Source: CAZCEC01 sp964497615 (GTDB lineage: Bacteria; Chloroflexota; Anaerolineae; Anaerolineales; UBA6663). From it: DNA of 22,066 nucleotides. The stretch spans positions 1-22,066 of the forward strand of contig CAZCEC010000093.1 of the NCBI GenBank assembly GCA_964497615.1. The letters run 5' to 3'. Both the position numbers and the translations under genes were made by a program. This document shows positions 5,899 to 12,620 of the stretch, in pieces; within the stretch, counting starts at the first letter, position 1, and the number at the start of each line of letters is the position of its first letter. The notes under the pieces were generated by a model. That model saw only the letters and a list, made by a program, of their open reading frames with translations, was not told the DNA's origin and did not search any database.

Positions 5899-8800
5899 AT
5901 GCCCCAAGATAAGATCGTCGTCGTCGGTGCCCGCGAGCACAATTTAAAGAACATCACCGTCTCCATCCCCCGCGACAAGCTGGTCGTCATCACCGGGCTG
6001 TCCGGCTCCGGCAAGTCGTCCCTCGCCTTCGACACCATCTTCGCCGAAGGCCAGCGCCGCTACGTCGAGTCGCTCTCCGCCTACGCCCGCCAGTTCCTGG
6101 GCCAGCTCGAGAAGCCCGACGTGGACCACATCGACGGCCTCAGCCCCGCCGTCAGCATTGATCAGAAGGGCGTCAGCCGCAACCCGCGCTCCACCGTCGG
6201 CACCGTCACCGAGGTCTACGACTACCTGCGCCTGCTCTTCGCCCGCGTGGGCGTGCCCCACTGCCCCCAGTGCGGGCGCGAGGTGCGCTCCCAGTCCGCC
6301 GAGGAGATCGTGGATGCCGTCCTCGCCTATCCCGCCGGGGCGCGCATTCTCATCCTGGCCCCCGTCATCAAGGAGCGCAAAGGCCACCACCAGCCCGTCT
6401 TCGAAGACCTGCGCAAGAGCGGCTTCACCCGCGCCCGCGTCAACGGCCGCGTCCTCGACCTGTCCGAAGACATCGAGCTCGACCGCTACAAGCAGCACTC
6501 CATCGAAGCCGTGGTGGACCGGCTCGTCATCCCGGCCCATGACGACGACGGGCAGACGAAGGACGAAGGACGAAAGACGAAGGGCGAAAACGGAACCCGC
6601 CAGGCGTCACCCGCCGCTCGTCACTCGTCACCCGAAGACACCGCCTACGCCGAGTTCCAAACCCGCCTCACCGACTCCATCGAGACCGCCCTTAAGCTCG
6701 GCAACGGCACCGTCATCATCTCCGACGTGACGAAAACCGACGCCCCCGCCGACCGGCTGTACTCCGAGAACTTCGCCTGCCCCTTCGACGGGATCAGCCT
6801 GCCGGAGATCGAGCCGCGCACCTTCTCCTTCAACACCCCGCACGGCGCCTGCCCCGGCTGCCAGGGCCTGGGCCTCAAGCTGGAGATCGACCCCGACCTC
6901 ATCATCACCGACCGCGACCTGAGCGTCAACGGCGGCGCGCTCTCGGTCATGGAGTGGCGCAAGCAGGAAGAGGGCGGCGGCTACTACTGGCAGGCCCTGG
7001 AGGCCGCCGCCGCGCAGTACGGCATCCCGCTCGATAAGCCCGTGCGCACCCTCACCCCCGAACAGCTCAACGTCCTGCTCTACGGCACCGGCGGCGAGAA
7101 GATCCGCATCGAGTACAAATCGCGCGACGGCCGCACCGGCGTCTGGCAGACCCCCTTCGAGGGCATCATCCCCAACCTGCGCCGCCGCTACGACGAGACC
7201 ACCTCCGAGTACATGCGCGACAAGATCAGCGGCTTCATGTCGGAGCGCCCGTGCGAAACCTGCCACGGCCAGCGCCTGCGCCCCGAGGCCCTGGCCGTCA
7301 CCGTCGCCGATGTCAACATCATCACCGTCACCAATTGGCCGGTGCTGCGCTCGCTGGAGTGGGCCCAGAAGCTCAAGGCGCACCTCACCCCGCGCCAGCA
7401 GAAGATCGCCCAGCAGATTCTCAAAGAGATCGCCTCGCGCCTCAAGTTCCTGGTGGACGTGGGGCTGGACTACCTCACCCTCGGCCGCACCGCCGCCACC
7501 CTCTCCGGCGGCGAGGCCCAGCGCATCCGCCTCGCCACGCAGATCGGCTCCCAGCTCATGGGCGTGCTCTACGTGCTGGACGAGCCCAGCATCGGCCTGC
7601 ACCAGCGCGACAATGCCCGCCTGATCCGCACCCTCCAAAACATGCGCGACCTGGGCAACACCCTGCTGGTGGTCGAGCACGACGACGAGACCATCCGCGC
7701 CGCCGATTGGGTGGTGGACCTGGGCCCCGGCGCGGGCGAGCACGGCGGCAAGCTCATCTTCGAGGGCACCGTCGCGCAAATCCTGAAGGACAAGAAATCC
7801 ATCACCGGCGCCTATCTCTCCGGCCGCAAGAAGATCGCGGTGCCCGATGAGCGCCGCCCCGGCAGCGGTCAGGCGCTCGTCATTCGCGGCGCCAAGGAGA
7901 ACAACCTTAAGAACATTGACGTGGAGATTCCGCTGGGCAAGTTCGTCTGCCTCACCGGCGTCTCTGGGTCGGGCAAGTCGTCGCTGCTGGTGGAGGTGCT
8001 CTACAAGCGGCTGGCGCAATTGCTCCACGGCTCGCGCGAGCGCTCCGGCCGGCACGCGCAGGTCGAGGGCGTCGAGTTCATCGACAAGATCATCAACATC
8101 GACCAGAGCCCCATCGGCCGCACCCCGCGCAGCAACCCCGGCACCTACGTCGGCGTCTTCGACGAGATCCGCACCCTGTTCGCCGGCCTGCCCGAGAGCA
8201 AGGTGCGCGGCTACCAGGCCGGCCGCTTCAGCTTCAACGTCAAGGGCGGGCGCTGCGAAGCCTGCCAGGGCCAGGGCCAGGTGCAGATCGAGATGCAGTT
8301 CCTGCCCGACATCTTCGTCCCCTGCGACGTGTGCCACGGGGCGCGCTTCAACCGCGAGACGCTCCAGGTACGCTTCAAGGGCAAGAACATCGCCGAGCTG
8401 CTGGCCACCAGCATCGACGAGGCGCTGGAGTTCTTCGACGCCCACCCCGCCATCCGCCGCAAGCTGCAAACCCTGCAGGAAGTGGGGCTGGGCTACATCC
8501 GCCTGGGCCAGCCCGCCACCACCCTCTCCGGCGGCGAGGCCCAGCGCACCAAGCTGGCCAAGGAGCTGTCCAAGCGCTCCACCGGCCGCACCCTATATGT
8601 CCTCGACGAGCCGTCCGTCGGCCTGCACGCCGCCGACGTGCACAAGCTCACCGAGGTCCTCCAGCGCTTCGTGGACGAGGGCAACACCGTCCTCGTCATC
8701 GAGCACCACCCCGACATCATCAAGATCGCCGACTGGATCATCGACCTCGGCCCCGAGGGCGGCGACCGCGGCGGCTACGTCGTCGCCACCGGCACCCCCG

Positions 8801-8925
8801 AAGACGTCGCCCAGGTCAAGGACAGCCACACCGGCCAGTTCCTCAAGCACTACCTCAACGGGCCGAACGGGAGAAAGAAAAAGAAGCAGTCTGCCTCACC
8901 ACAAAGTCACGCAGACAGGAAGTGA
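5899..8925 (+). CDS. uvrA: Excinuclease ABC subunit A (UvrA)
   Basis: UvrA is the damage-sensing ATPase of nucleotide excision repair; it loads UvrB onto DNA. The 1008-residue protein has both ABC modules: Walker A GLSGSGKS (about 32-39) and GVSGSGKS (687-694), signature LSGGEAQRIRLA (535-) and LSGGEAQRTKLA (876-), and Walker B VLDEPSIGLH and VLDEPSVGLH. The second zinc module is complete (C786-EA-C789, C809-DV-C812). In the first module the leading pair is C294-PF-D297 instead of CxxC, while C318-PG-C321 is kept. ATG 5899 is used because AAGG precedes it at good spacing; a TTG at 5878 is less likely. Residues about 215-247, in the UvrB-binding region, contain an insertion encoded by 7-mer tandem repeats. 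The Lys-rich tail (RKKKKQSASPQSHADRK) also runs into repeat-like DNA. Length exceeds the usual ~950 residues accordingly. Confidence 0.96.
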   Translation: MPQDKIVVVGAREHNLKNITVSIPRDKLVVITGLSGSGKSSLAFDTIFAEGQRRYVESLSAYARQFLGQLEKPDVDHIDGLSPAVSIDQKGVSRNPRSTVGTVTEVYDYLRLLFARVGVPHCPQCGREVRSQSAEEIVDAVLAYPAGARILILAPVIKERKGHHQPVFEDLRKSGFTRARVNGRVLDLSEDIELDRYKQHSIEAVVDRLVIPAHDDDGQTKDEGRKTKGENGTRQASPAARHSSPEDTAYAEFQTRLTDSIETALKLGNGTVIISDVTKTDAPADRLYSENFACPFDGISLPEIEPRTFSFNTPHGACPGCQGLGLKLEIDPDLIITDRDLSVNGGALSVMEWRKQEEGGGYYWQALEAAAAQYGIPLDKPVRTLTPEQLNVLLYGTGGEKIRIEYKSRDGRTGVWQTPFEGIIPNLRRRYDETTSEYMRDKISGFMSERPCETCHGQRLRPEALAVTVADVNIITVTNWPVLRSLEWAQKLKAHLTPRQQKIAQQILKEIASRLKFLVDVGLDYLTLGRTAATLSGGEAQRIRLATQIGSQLMGVLYVLDEPSIGLHQRDNARLIRTLQNMRDLGNTLLVVEHDDETIRAADWVVDLGPGAGEHGGKLIFEGTVAQILKDKKSITGAYLSGRKKIAVPDERRPGSGQALVIRGAKENNLKNIDVEIPLGKFVCLTGVSGSGKSSLLVEVLYKRLAQLLHGSRERSGRHAQVEGVEFIDKIINIDQSPIGRTPRSNPGTYVGVFDEIRTLFAGLPESKVRGYQAGRFSFNVKGGRCEACQGQGQVQIEMQFLPDIFVPCDVCHGARFNRETLQVRFKGKNIAELLATSIDEALEFFDAHPAIRRKLQTLQEVGLGYIRLGQPATTLSGGEAQRTKLAKELSKRSTGRTLYVLDEPSVGLHAADVHKLTEVLQRFVDEGNTVLVIEHHPDIIKIADWIIDLGPEGGDRGGYVVATGTPEDVAQVKDSHTGQFLKHYLNGPNGRKKKKQSASPQSHADRK
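6541..6640. repeat. In-frame repeat insertion in uvrA (GACGAAG tandem plus CGTCACTCGTCACCCG block)
   Basis: Five 7-bp units (GACGAAG, GACGAAG, GACGAAA, GACGAAG, GGCGAAA) run from 6555 to 6589, followed by a GTCACCCG...CTCGTCACTCGTCACCCG block (6605-6634). They encode a charged, low-complexity stretch (TKDEGRKTKGEN, then TRQASPAARHSSPED) between conserved VVDRLVIPA and AYAEFQTRLTDSIETAL. In E. coli UvrA these two conserved parts are only a few residues apart, so about 30-35 residues are extra here. Confidence 0.75.
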
Positions 8926-9005
8926 CACGAAGAAGCTGTTCTCTTCCTAAAAATCAGTTTCTCATGCGCGCCAATTCGTGACGAAGGTTTGCTCTTGGTA
9001 CGCGC

Positions 9006-9011
9006 TATAAT
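9006..9011 (+). promoter_or_regulatory. -10 box upstream of the DUF433 gene
   Basis: A perfect TATAAT sits 30 bp before the start codon, with no convincing -35. The preceding 35 bp contain an AATTCGTG repeat unit (8973-8980). Confidence 0.5.
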
Positions 9012-9040
9012 GGACTGCGGAACCGCCAAGGAGTAGCACT

Positions 9041-9265
9041 ATGACAGCGACGGACCGCATCATCATCGACCCTGAAATCCTCACCGGCAAGCCGGTCGTT
9101 CGTGGCACCCGCCTGGCCGTCGAGTTCATCCTCGACCTCCTGGCGCAGGGTTGGACCGAACCTGACTTGTTACGCAACTATCCCGGCCTAACCCACGACG
9201 ATGTCGCCGCGTGCCGCGAGTACGTCGCCGGTCAAAGCTCCACATCGAATGACCCCATCCGTTGA
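9041..9265 (+). CDS. DUF433 family (VapB45-like) antitoxin-like protein, without its partner
   Basis: This 74-residue protein contains RIIIDPEILTGKPVVRGTRL followed by a helix-turn-helix-like part (FILDLLAQGWTEPDLLRNYPGLTHDDVAACREYV), the DUF433 pattern. DUF433 proteins usually act as antitoxins next to a DUF5615 PIN-like toxin gene that overlaps their 3' end. The ATG has a strong AAGGAG (9029-9034) before it. Here no toxin follows: the conserved part stops at about residue 64, the last ten residues (QSSTSNDPIR) look unrelated, and the DNA runs into ATCCGTTG direct repeats and a CGCGGAG-type repeat. The toxin was probably deleted, leaving an orphan regulator (inference). Confidence 0.75.
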   Translation: MTATDRIIIDPEILTGKPVVRGTRLAVEFILDLLAQGWTEPDLLRNYPGLTHDDVAACREYVAGQSSTSNDPIR

Positions 9266-9336
9266 TCCGTTGCCTCATCCGTTGACGCGGAACCCAACAA
9301 TTGCCTTTCTCCGCGCTCTCCGCGTTCTCCGCGGTG
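9256..9336. repeat. ATCCGTTG direct repeats and a CTCCGCG repeat copy
   Basis: ATCCGTTG occurs three times (9258-9285), the first overlapping the end of the DUF433 frame. It is followed by TTTCTCCGCGCTCTCCGCGT and CTCCGCGGTGAG (9306-9336), a copy of the repeat that brackets the GxxExxY gene. Confidence 0.65.
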
Positions 9337-9360
9337 AGATAGGTCCTCCTCTCCAAACAG

Positions 9361-9400
9361 AAAACGCCCGCCGGAGTCTCCACTCCCGCGGGCGTCTTTC
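9361..9400. terminator. Bidirectional terminator between DUF433 and cupin genes
   Basis: ACGCCCGC (9364-9371) pairs with GCGGGCGT (9388-9395). Inside, GGAGT (9373-9377) pairs with ACTCC (9382-9386), with one C-C mismatch and a 4-base loop. CTTTCATT follows on the plus strand; on the minus strand the run is TTTTCTGTTT. It lies exactly between convergent genes. A near-identical copy is at 10980-11011. Confidence 0.75.
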
Positions 9401-9412
9401 ATTCCACGCACC

Positions 9413-9883
9413 CTAATTGTCCGGCGACAGCGGCGGCCCCAGCAGGCTCATCCCGTGCTTCTCGAACACCGGCGCCAGCCGCTTCGGGTCTGGCGGCCCG
9501 CTCCGGCTGATCGGCCCAAACTCCTCGTAGAACTTGTGCCCGCCGCCGGGCGTGTAGACCACGATGACCTCCCCTGGCTCGTCGGTCAGATTCAAGAACG
9601 CGTGCGGCACCCTTGACGGCAGGTAGGCAAATCCGCCCGGCTCACAATAGAAGATTTCTTCGCCGATGCGGATCTTGAACCGGCCCTTCAGCACGTGAAT
9701 CGTCTCTTCCTGCAAATGGTGCACGTGCAACGGCGGCCCGCCGCGCGGCGCCACCTCCACCACGAAGTAGTCGAACGCGCCGCCCGTGTCCTCCCCCGTC
9801 ACTTTGAAGATCAGGTCGCGCCCCGGCCCCGACGGCAGCCGCAGCCCTTCCCCTTCCGCCCAGACGATGTAATTGCTGACCAT
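9413..9883 (-). CDS. Single-domain cupin protein (quercetin dioxygenase-like)
   Basis: This is a 156-residue beta-barrel cupin. Motif 1 is GGPPLHVHHLQEETIHVLKG, with H53, H55 and E59/E60 as metal ligands; motif 2 is EPGGFAYLPSRVPHAFLN with the last His near residue 94. One domain of this size is common among stand-alone cupins annotated as dioxygenase-like or sugar-binding, so the substrate cannot be told. ATG 9883 is preceded by a perfect AAGGAGG; the longer frame upstream runs into the neighbouring membrane protein gene and was not used. It is downstream of, and on the same strand as, the small membrane protein (gap about 44 bp), so the two may be co-transcribed from the promoter at 10338-10365. 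Confidence 0.85.
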   Translation of the reverse strand: MVSNYIVWAEGEGLRLPSGPGRDLIFKVTGEDTGGAFDYFVVEVAPRGGPPLHVHHLQEETIHVLKGRFKIRIGEEIFYCEPGGFAYLPSRVPHAFLNLTDEPGEVIVVYTPGGGHKFYEEFGPISRSGPPDPKRLAPVFEKHGMSLLGPPLSPDN

Positions 9884-9927
9884 GCTTGCCTCCTTCGATT
9901 GTCGCAGTCGCCCCTTGGATGTTGGCG

Positions 9928-10293
9928 CTAGGCGGCGGCCCCCAGCAGTCCCCACGTGCTGAAGATCGCCGCCAGTATCCACAAGATTGGCCCCAGCCAG
10001 CCCGGCCAGGGCGGGAGATATCGCGGCGCCAGAATGAAGACGATGAACCCGATATCCGTGACGCTCGCCGTGATCAGGTTGAGCCAGTAGCCCCAGGCGC
10101 TGTTCTGCCAGTTGAGCACCACCGCTGCAACCGAAACAAAGATGGCGAAGTAAGCCAGGTTCCAGGCGTTCTGGAACAGCCGCCCCCGCACCATCCCCCG
10201 CGGCTGGCTGGCGCCCAGGCGGTACACGCGGTACGCCGCCTGCAAGTGGAGCAGGCCCCAGGCCAAATAGAGTAGGGCGCCAAAATGATGCAC
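9928..10293 (-). CDS. Small integral membrane protein, four predicted helices
   Basis: I do not recognise the family. The 121-residue product has hydrophobic segments at about 5-20, 44-62, 70-88 and 96-118 (NLAYFAIFVSVAAVVLNW, SVTDIGFIVFILAP, LGPILWILAAIFSTWGLLG). The start is GTG 10293, because an in-frame TAA lies seven codons upstream and no ATG precedes the first helix; the Shine-Dalgarno is weak. A consensus promoter lies 45-70 bp upstream and carries a palindrome next to the divergent marR gene. That arrangement is usual for a target of the MarR regulator, so a role in handling the regulator's effector is plausible but unproven. Confidence 0.65.
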   Translation of the reverse strand: MHHFGALLYLAWGLLHLQAAYRVYRLGASQPRGMVRGRLFQNAWNLAYFAIFVSVAAVVLNWQNSAWGYWLNLITASVTDIGFIVFILAPRYLPPWPGWLGPILWILAAIFSTWGLLGAAA

Positions 10294-10326
10294 TGGGATA
10301 TGCCTGTATTACCCGTCCAATATATG

Positions 10327-10344
10327 GTACAATGCTTATTATAC
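10327..10344. promoter_or_regulatory. Operator-like palindrome in the marR/membrane protein gap
   Basis: GTACAAT-GCTT-ATTATAC is an 18-bp inverted repeat with one mismatch in 7-bp arms. It covers the -10 box of the minus-strand promoter and a TACAAT on the plus strand 45 bp before marR. Size and position fit a MarR-family operator that would repress both directions. Confidence 0.55.
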
Positions 10345-10365
10345 GGTAACTAACTATCTTGTCAA
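10338..10365 (-). promoter_or_regulatory. Consensus sigma70-type promoter for the membrane protein (and cupin)
   Basis: On the minus strand TTGACA (10365-10360) is followed by a 16-bp spacer and TATAAT (10343-10338), both boxes perfect. Initiation would fall near 10331, about 38 bases before the GTG start. This is the only full-consensus promoter seen in the window. Confidence 0.8.
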
Positions 10366-10377
10366 TAGGCTAATCAT

Positions 10378-10863
10378 ATGGAAGCTAATCAAATTCAAAT
10401 CGCCCCTGATTTCGGCGCCCGCTTTCCCGGCGCCAGCGCCCTGGCCACCGAAACCGCCATGAATCTCGTCCGCACCGCCGATCTCCTGGTCAAGCGCATC
10501 GCCGAGTTGGTGCAGCCCTTCGGCCTCACCCCCTCCTCCGGCCTCGTGTTGGGCATCCTGGCCGACGCGCCCGAACCCCTCCCCCCCAACCAGATCGCCG
10601 AGCGCCTCATCCTCACCCGCGCCACCGTCACCGGCCTGCTCGATTCGCTGGAGCGCCGCGGCTACGTCCGCCGCCTCCCCCACGCCACCGACCGCCGCAT
10701 GCTCCTCATTGAGCTCACGCACGCTGGCCGTGAGACCGCCCAGGCCTTCCGGGTTGAAGTCCACCGGCATCAAAAACAATGGCTCTCCGCCCTCGACGAG
10801 CGCGAACAGGCCCATCTCATCCAGACCCTCCACCACCTCCAAACCGCCCTCGCCACCGAATAG
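10378..10863 (+). CDS. MarR family transcriptional regulator
   Basis: This 161-residue winged helix-turn-helix protein has an N-terminal dimerisation helix (about 22-47), then FGLTPSSGLVLGILADAPEPL and NQIAERLILTRATVTGLLDSLERRGYV (recognition helix about 78-97). The wing is HATDRRMLLIELTHAGRE, the DRR motif typical of MarR proteins, followed by C-terminal dimer helices. MarR proteins usually repress themselves and a divergent gene and release DNA on binding a small aromatic ligand. The divergent membrane protein gene with an 18-bp palindrome over its promoter fits this. Ribosome binding sequence before ATG 10378 is weak (ATAGGC). Confidence 0.88.
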   Translation: MEANQIQIAPDFGARFPGASALATETAMNLVRTADLLVKRIAELVQPFGLTPSSGLVLGILADAPEPLPPNQIAERLILTRATVTGLLDSLERRGYVRRLPHATDRRMLLIELTHAGRETAQAFRVEVHRHQKQWLSALDEREQAHLIQTLHHLQTALATE

Positions 10864-10975
10864 CAGCCAAGCTCGTTCCTCTCCCCGCGTCCTCCGCGGC
10901 GAAAATGGTTTGGCCAGTTCGTATCAATTCGCCCCTTTCGTGCAATTCGTGACAAGGATCTTTCGCCCTCCAAAT
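10864..10975. repeat. Intergenic repeat cluster after marR (CTCCGCGG and TTCGTGCAA types)
   Basis: It holds a degenerate CCGCG-TCCTCCGCGGCGAA copy (10879-10903) and two 9-bp units TTCGTGCAA-TTCGTGACA (10937-10954). The 9-bp family also occurs at 8973-8981 and 12870-12896. No gene is seen. Confidence 0.6.
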
Positions 10976-11018
10976 AAAAACGCCCGCCGGAGTCTCCACT
11001 CCCGCGGGCGCTTCTCGT
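10976..11018. terminator. Bidirectional terminator between marR and the LysM gene
   Basis: The stem ACGCCCGC/GCGGGCGC with inner GGAGT/ACTCC and loop CTCC (10980-11011) is a copy of the terminator at 9364-9395, differing at the last stem base. It again sits between two convergent genes, with AAATAAAA on the left (a T-run on the minus strand) and CTTCTCGTT on the right. Confidence 0.75.
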
Positions 11019-11029
11019 TCCCCCGCCGC

Positions 11030-11665
11030 CTAAGCGTTCGGAATCACCAACACCTGCCCGGTCTTGATCCGGTTCGGGTTGTCCCCGATTACGTCCTTGT
11101 TCGCCTCGTAGATTTCCTTCCAGCGGTTGGCCGTCTTGTAATACTTCAGCGAGATATGGCTCAGCGTCTCGCCGTCGGCCACCGTGTGCCGCGTCTTCGC
11201 GGCTTCCGCCGCTGCGGCTTCGGCCGCCGCCTTGGCCGCGTTCGCCTGGGCCAGCTTCGCCGCGGCTTCCTCGCGCGCCTTGGCCGCCTCGGCCGACCGC
11301 TTCTCCATCGCGGCGCGGGCTTCCGCGTCTGCCTTGGCCTTCGCCTCGGCCGCCGCCTTCGCCTTGGCCTCGGCTTCCGCCTTGGCCTTCGCCTCCGCCG
11401 CCGCCTTGGCCTGCTGGGCCGCCCGCGCCTGGGCCGCCGCCTTCGCCTCCGCCGCCGCCTTGGCCTGCAGCGCCGCCTTGGCCTGCGCCTCTGCCTCCGC
11501 CTTGGCCTTGGCCGCCTGGGCCGCCGCGGCCTCGGCGGCCTTCTTCGCCGCCTCCGCCTCGGCCGCCTTCTTCGCCGCCTCCGCGGCCGCGGCCTTCTCG
11601 TCCCGGTCGGTCACCGCATCGATCATCTTATCGACCAGGCCCTTTTTCTTCTTGTCGTCTGCCAT
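11030..11665 (-). CDS. LysM-domain protein with long Ala/Lys/Glu coiled coil
   Basis: This is a 211-residue protein. Residues 1-30 are charged (ADDKKKKGLVDKMIDAVTDR). Residues about 31-155 form a TolA-like alanine-rich coiled coil built from AAEAKAKAEAEAKAKA-type repeats. The last ~48 residues are one LysM domain (HTVADGETLSHISLKYYKT, NRWKEIYEANKDVI, NRIKTGQVLVIP). LysM normally binds N-acetylglucosamine in peptidoglycan, but no signal peptide or membrane anchor is visible, so either export is unconventional or the domain acts in the cytoplasm, as in YgaU-type proteins. ATG 11665 has AAAGGAG upstream. The gene is 74 bp downstream of the DAK2-like gene on the same strand and may share its transcript. 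The alanine repeats make strong out-of-frame shadows. Confidence 0.85.
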   Translation of the reverse strand: MADDKKKKGLVDKMIDAVTDRDEKAAAAEAAKKAAEAEAAKKAAEAAAAQAAKAKAEAEAQAKAALQAKAAAEAKAAAQARAAQQAKAAAEAKAKAEAEAKAKAAAEAKAKADAEARAAMEKRSAEAAKAREEAAAKLAQANAAKAAAEAAAAEAAKTRHTVADGETLSHISLKYYKTANRWKEIYEANKDVIGDNPNRIKTGQVLVIPNA

Positions 11666-11739
11666 CTTTGCTCTCCTTTGCCACACTTGCCGAGGTCGGA
11701 TATCAACCGGCCGTTCGCGCGCCGGGTTAGTGCTCCGGT

Positions 11740-12564
11740 TTAGCGGCGGCTCATCAGCGCCTGCAGCACCGACTGCGCCAGCACCCCGCCCGCCGCCGCC
11801 CGCGACGTCCCCGCCTGCATCGGGTTCACCCCCAGCAATCCGCTCATCGCCGCCTGCGTCAGCGCCGACTTCGTGTCCGCGCCCGACTGCGTCGCCTGCA
11901 AAAACGCCATGCCGGCGTTCATCAAATCCTGCATGTCCAGCCCCGGCGGGTTGGCGGGCTGCGCTGGCTGGCTGGCCTGCCCGGCGCCCTGCCCCGTCAC
12001 CATGCCCAGCAGGCCGCCCAGTAAATCGCCCCCGCCCGCCTGCGGCTGCGCGGCGGCGGGTTGGCTGTCTTGCCCCGTGACCATCCCCAGGATGCCGCCT
12101 AGCAGGTCGTTCCCGCCCGCTTGCGGCGCCGGCTGCGCCGGCGCAGCCGCGCTCTGACCCCCCGCCATCTTGCTCAGCAATTCCATCACGCTGCCGCCCT
12201 CGCCGCCCCCCTGCGCCGGCACCGCCCCCAGCAGGTTCTGCACCAGCCCCATCACGTCATTGTCGCTCAGGTCGTCCTTGCCCTGCACCTGCGCCGCCGC
12301 CTGCTGCAAGCCCTGCGCATAGTAGCGGCTGGACCCGCCCTGGCCCTGCGTCTGCACCAGGCTGGCCGTCTCTTGCAGCGCCTCGGCCGGCGGCTTGGCT
12401 TTATTCTTTTGGAGACCTTGCGTGATCAGGCTGATCGTACTGACGATGTTATCGCCGTGGTTCCCGTTATAGCCGTCCAACTGGTTGATCTGGTCCTTGT
12501 TGGCGGTCAGCGCCTGCAGCGCCTGTCCAAACAGCGAACTCAGGTCTTGCGTTGTATTGCTCAT
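11740..12564 (-). CDS. DAK2-like protein with Gly/Gln/Pro repeats
   Basis: This is a 274-residue protein. Residues 20-62 (ANKDQINQLDGYNGNHGDN then IVSTISLITQGLQ) resemble the DAK2/DhaL nucleotide-binding motif N...DGDTGTNM with HGDN replacing DGDT, so catalysis is doubtful. A helical part with QTQGQGGSSRYYAQGLQQAA follows. The middle is low complexity with a duplicated GG-D-LLGG-LGMVTGQ unit (about 148-165 and 175-195) separated by Pro/Ala/Gln linkers. The C-terminus returns to helix (LDMQDLMNAGMAFLQATQSGADTKSALTQAAMSGLLG). Role unknown. GAGGG lies before ATG 12564, and a TATAAT -10 box is 36 bases upstream. It probably leads a two-gene transcript with the LysM gene. Confidence 0.65.
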   Translation of the reverse strand: MSNTTQDLSSLFGQALQALTANKDQINQLDGYNGNHGDNIVSTISLITQGLQKNKAKPPAEALQETASLVQTQGQGGSSRYYAQGLQQAAAQVQGKDDLSDNDVMGLVQNLLGAVPAQGGGEGGSVMELLSKMAGGQSAAAPAQPAPQAGGNDLLGGILGMVTGQDSQPAAAQPQAGGGDLLGGLLGMVTGQGAGQASQPAQPANPPGLDMQDLMNAGMAFLQATQSGADTKSALTQAAMSGLLGVNPMQAGTSRAAAGGVLAQSVLQALMSRR

Positions 12565-12599
12565 GGGCCCTCGTGGGTCAAGCTGTGGTTGTGCCCTCC

Positions 12600-12605
12600 A
12601 TTATA
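12600..12605 (-). promoter_or_regulatory. -10 box of the DAK2-like/LysM unit
   Basis: TATAAT on the minus strand lies 36 bases before ATG 12564. A weak CTGAAG at 12629-12624 could serve as -35 (18-bp spacer); it falls within the remnant gene's last codons and stop. Confidence 0.55.
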
Positions 12606-12620
12606 GCACCCGCCCGCCCC

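Noticed and set aside
6628..8469. 613-residue open frame antisense to uvrA
   Set aside because: It lies wholly opposite conserved UvrA motifs, has no recognisable domain and the Ala/Gly/Val-rich makeup expected of an antisense frame in GC-rich DNA.
9884..9982. N-terminal extension of the cupin to 9982
   Set aside because: It overlaps the membrane protein gene in another frame, while a perfect AAGGAGG precedes ATG 9883.
11184..12080. 298-residue Ala/Ser-rich plus-strand frame
   Set aside because: It is the complement of the Ala/Lys/Glu coiled coil of the LysM protein and crosses into the DAK2-like gene.
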